In this document: one piece after another, positions 22,881 through 23,629 of the stretch | How positions within the stretch are numbered: position 1 is the first letter of the stretch | Layout of the letters: each line of letters starts with the position of its first letter | Assembly (NCBI GenBank): GCA_046714175.1 | Contig: JBKKBI010000068.1 | Span: 1 to 23,629 of the forward strand | Reading direction: 5' to 3' | Length of the DNA stretch: 23,629 nt | Source of the DNA: UBA11373 sp046714175 | Lineage (GTDB): Bacteria; Actinomycetota; Acidimicrobiia; Spongiisociales; UBA11373 | Program-made: the position numbers and the translations under genes | The notes under the pieces: generated by a model | What the model was told of the DNA's origin: nothing | What the model saw: the letters and a program-made list of their open reading frames with translations, nothing else | The model's database searches: none

Positions 22881-23629
22881 TCAGAGCACTCGCCCCAGCC
22901 CGTGGCGTTCGGCGTGTGCCAGTGCCGCCGCCGCGGCCGCGACATCCTGGGAGGCGATGCCGACCGACTTGAAGAGAGTGATCTGATCCGCGGTCCTGCG
23001 GCCGCGGACGCGCCCGGCGAGCAGGTCGCCGATGGTGCCGTCGGGTTCCCGGCCCGCCTGGAGAACGTCGCCCGCTTCCGCAGCCGCCGCGGCGATGTCA
23101 TCCACGAACACGCGGGCGGCGAGCACCACCGGCCCGGGGATCTCCACCATTTCTGGAGTGAAGGCACCTACGGCGTTGAAATGGGTTCCCGGCCGCACCG
23201 CGGCGACACCGAACAATGGTTGGCGCGAAGGTGTCACGGTGGTGACCACGTCGGCGGCCGACACCGCCGAGTCGGGATCTCCGACGGCGCTCCCTCCAAC
23301 CCGCTCTGCCAGGGCGGTGGCGCGATCGATGTTGCGGCTCCAAACGAGGACCTCGCCGATCGGCCGCACCTCCATGACCGCTACCACCTGGTCGAAAGCC
23401 ATGGCGCCCGCACCGAGTATCGCCAGCACCGAAGCATCGGGCCGCGCCAACAGGCGGGTGGCGAGACCGGCTCCGGCGGCGGTGCGGATCGCCGTGAGGG
23501 TGGGACCGTCCACCAGTCCGCGACACGATCCCTCGGTGTCGAAAACTGCCACGATCCCCGACGGCTTCCCCGGAACCGTCGACACCACTTTGATCCCGGT
23601 GTCGCGGCCGGCTCGCCCCGGCATGAAGA
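22881..23629 (-). CDS. Ornithine cyclodeaminase/mu-crystallin family protein, N-terminus missing
   Basis: The frame runs from the right window edge to a stop at 22881, about 249 codons of a family normally over 300 residues. The true start therefore lies outside, and the ATG at 23624 is internal (the preceding codon is Phe). GIKVVSTVPGKP matches the family substrate-binding strand. DGPTLTAIRTAAGAGLATRLLA and the Rossmann motif ILGAGAMA follow, then LVWSRN and ADVVTTVTPS, all standard for the family. Members act as ornithine cyclodeaminases, alanine dehydrogenases or pyrroline/piperideine-2-carboxylate reductases using NAD(P). The motifs do not decide among these. The Lys-Asp pair of true ornithine cyclodeaminase is partly outside the window. 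Confidence 0.88.
   Translation of the reverse strand, partial: FMPGRAGRDTGIKVVSTVPGKPSGIVAVFDTEGSCRGLVDGPTLTAIRTAAGAGLATRLLARPDASVLAILGAGAMAFDQVVAVMEVRPIGEVLVWSRNIDRATALAERVGGSAVGDPDSAVSAADVVTTVTPSRQPLFGVAAVRPGTHFNAVGAFTPEMVEIPGPVVLAARVFVDDIAAAAAEAGDVLQAGREPDGTIGDLLAGRVRGRRTADQITLFKSVGIASQDVAAAAAALAHAERHGLGRVL

Overview
The window is a high-GC, gene-dense bacterial chromosome segment. The following point to an actinobacterium, tentatively Acidimicrobiia: Thr-rich extracellular linkers, abundant GTG starts, overlapping stop/start operons, a 7-1-7 Zur-type operator and several TAnnnT-N7-RTG leaderless-type promoters. The lineage is an inference, because no rRNA or other marker is present. I see 20 protein genes (the two at the window edges are partial) and no tRNA, rRNA, IS element or CRISPR array.

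Layout. Positions 1-4159 (minus strand) hold a three-subunit molybdenum hydroxylase of xanthine dehydrogenase type (FAD, 2Fe-2S and Mo-cofactor subunits), followed by a FAD-dependent amine/amino-acid oxidoreductase cut by the window edge. Positions 4173-7192 are a zinc-uptake locus. The permease and lipoprotein genes run left and zur plus the ATPase gene run right, with a near-perfect Zur box in the divergent control region. Positions 7202-9126 hold a glycerol-phosphate-type acyltransferase translationally coupled to an 8-oxoguanine deaminase-like amidohydrolase. Positions 9245-12771 encode a heterodimeric ABC exporter with one degenerate ATP site. Hypoxanthine phosphoribosyltransferase (13102-13632, plus) converges on a large Thr-linker membrane-anchored protein of unknown function (13639-15936, minus). 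Positions 16112-17455 (plus) encode a malate synthase/CitE-superfamily protein (DUF6986-like). Positions 17466-21800 (minus) form a urate-to-ureidoglycolate operon: allantoinase, allantoicase, OHCU decarboxylase, 5-hydroxyisourate hydrolase and membrane cytochrome-c urate hydroxylase PuuD. A two-TM hypothetical protein, a HIT protein and a partial ornithine cyclodeaminase/mu-crystallin family gene close the window.

How it works together. The unifying theme is purines. Hpt salvages hypoxanthine or guanine. The molybdenum hydroxylase could make urate from hypoxanthine or xanthine, and the 8-oxoguanine deaminase could make urate from oxidised guanine. PuuD then oxidises urate and feeds the electrons to a c-type cytochrome. 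HIU hydrolase, OHCU decarboxylase, allantoinase and allantoicase take the product to ureidoglycolate and urea. No uricase, ureidoglycolate lyase or urease is visible. The DUF6986-like protein converging on the operon is a candidate for handling the terminal glyoxylate-type carbon.

Two non-coding themes recur. Five intergenic spacers carry degenerate heptanucleotide arrays of different sequence, two of which fold as inverted repeats. Four genes share a TAnnnT hexamer exactly 7 nt before the start codon. One heptamer array runs straight into such a -10 element.
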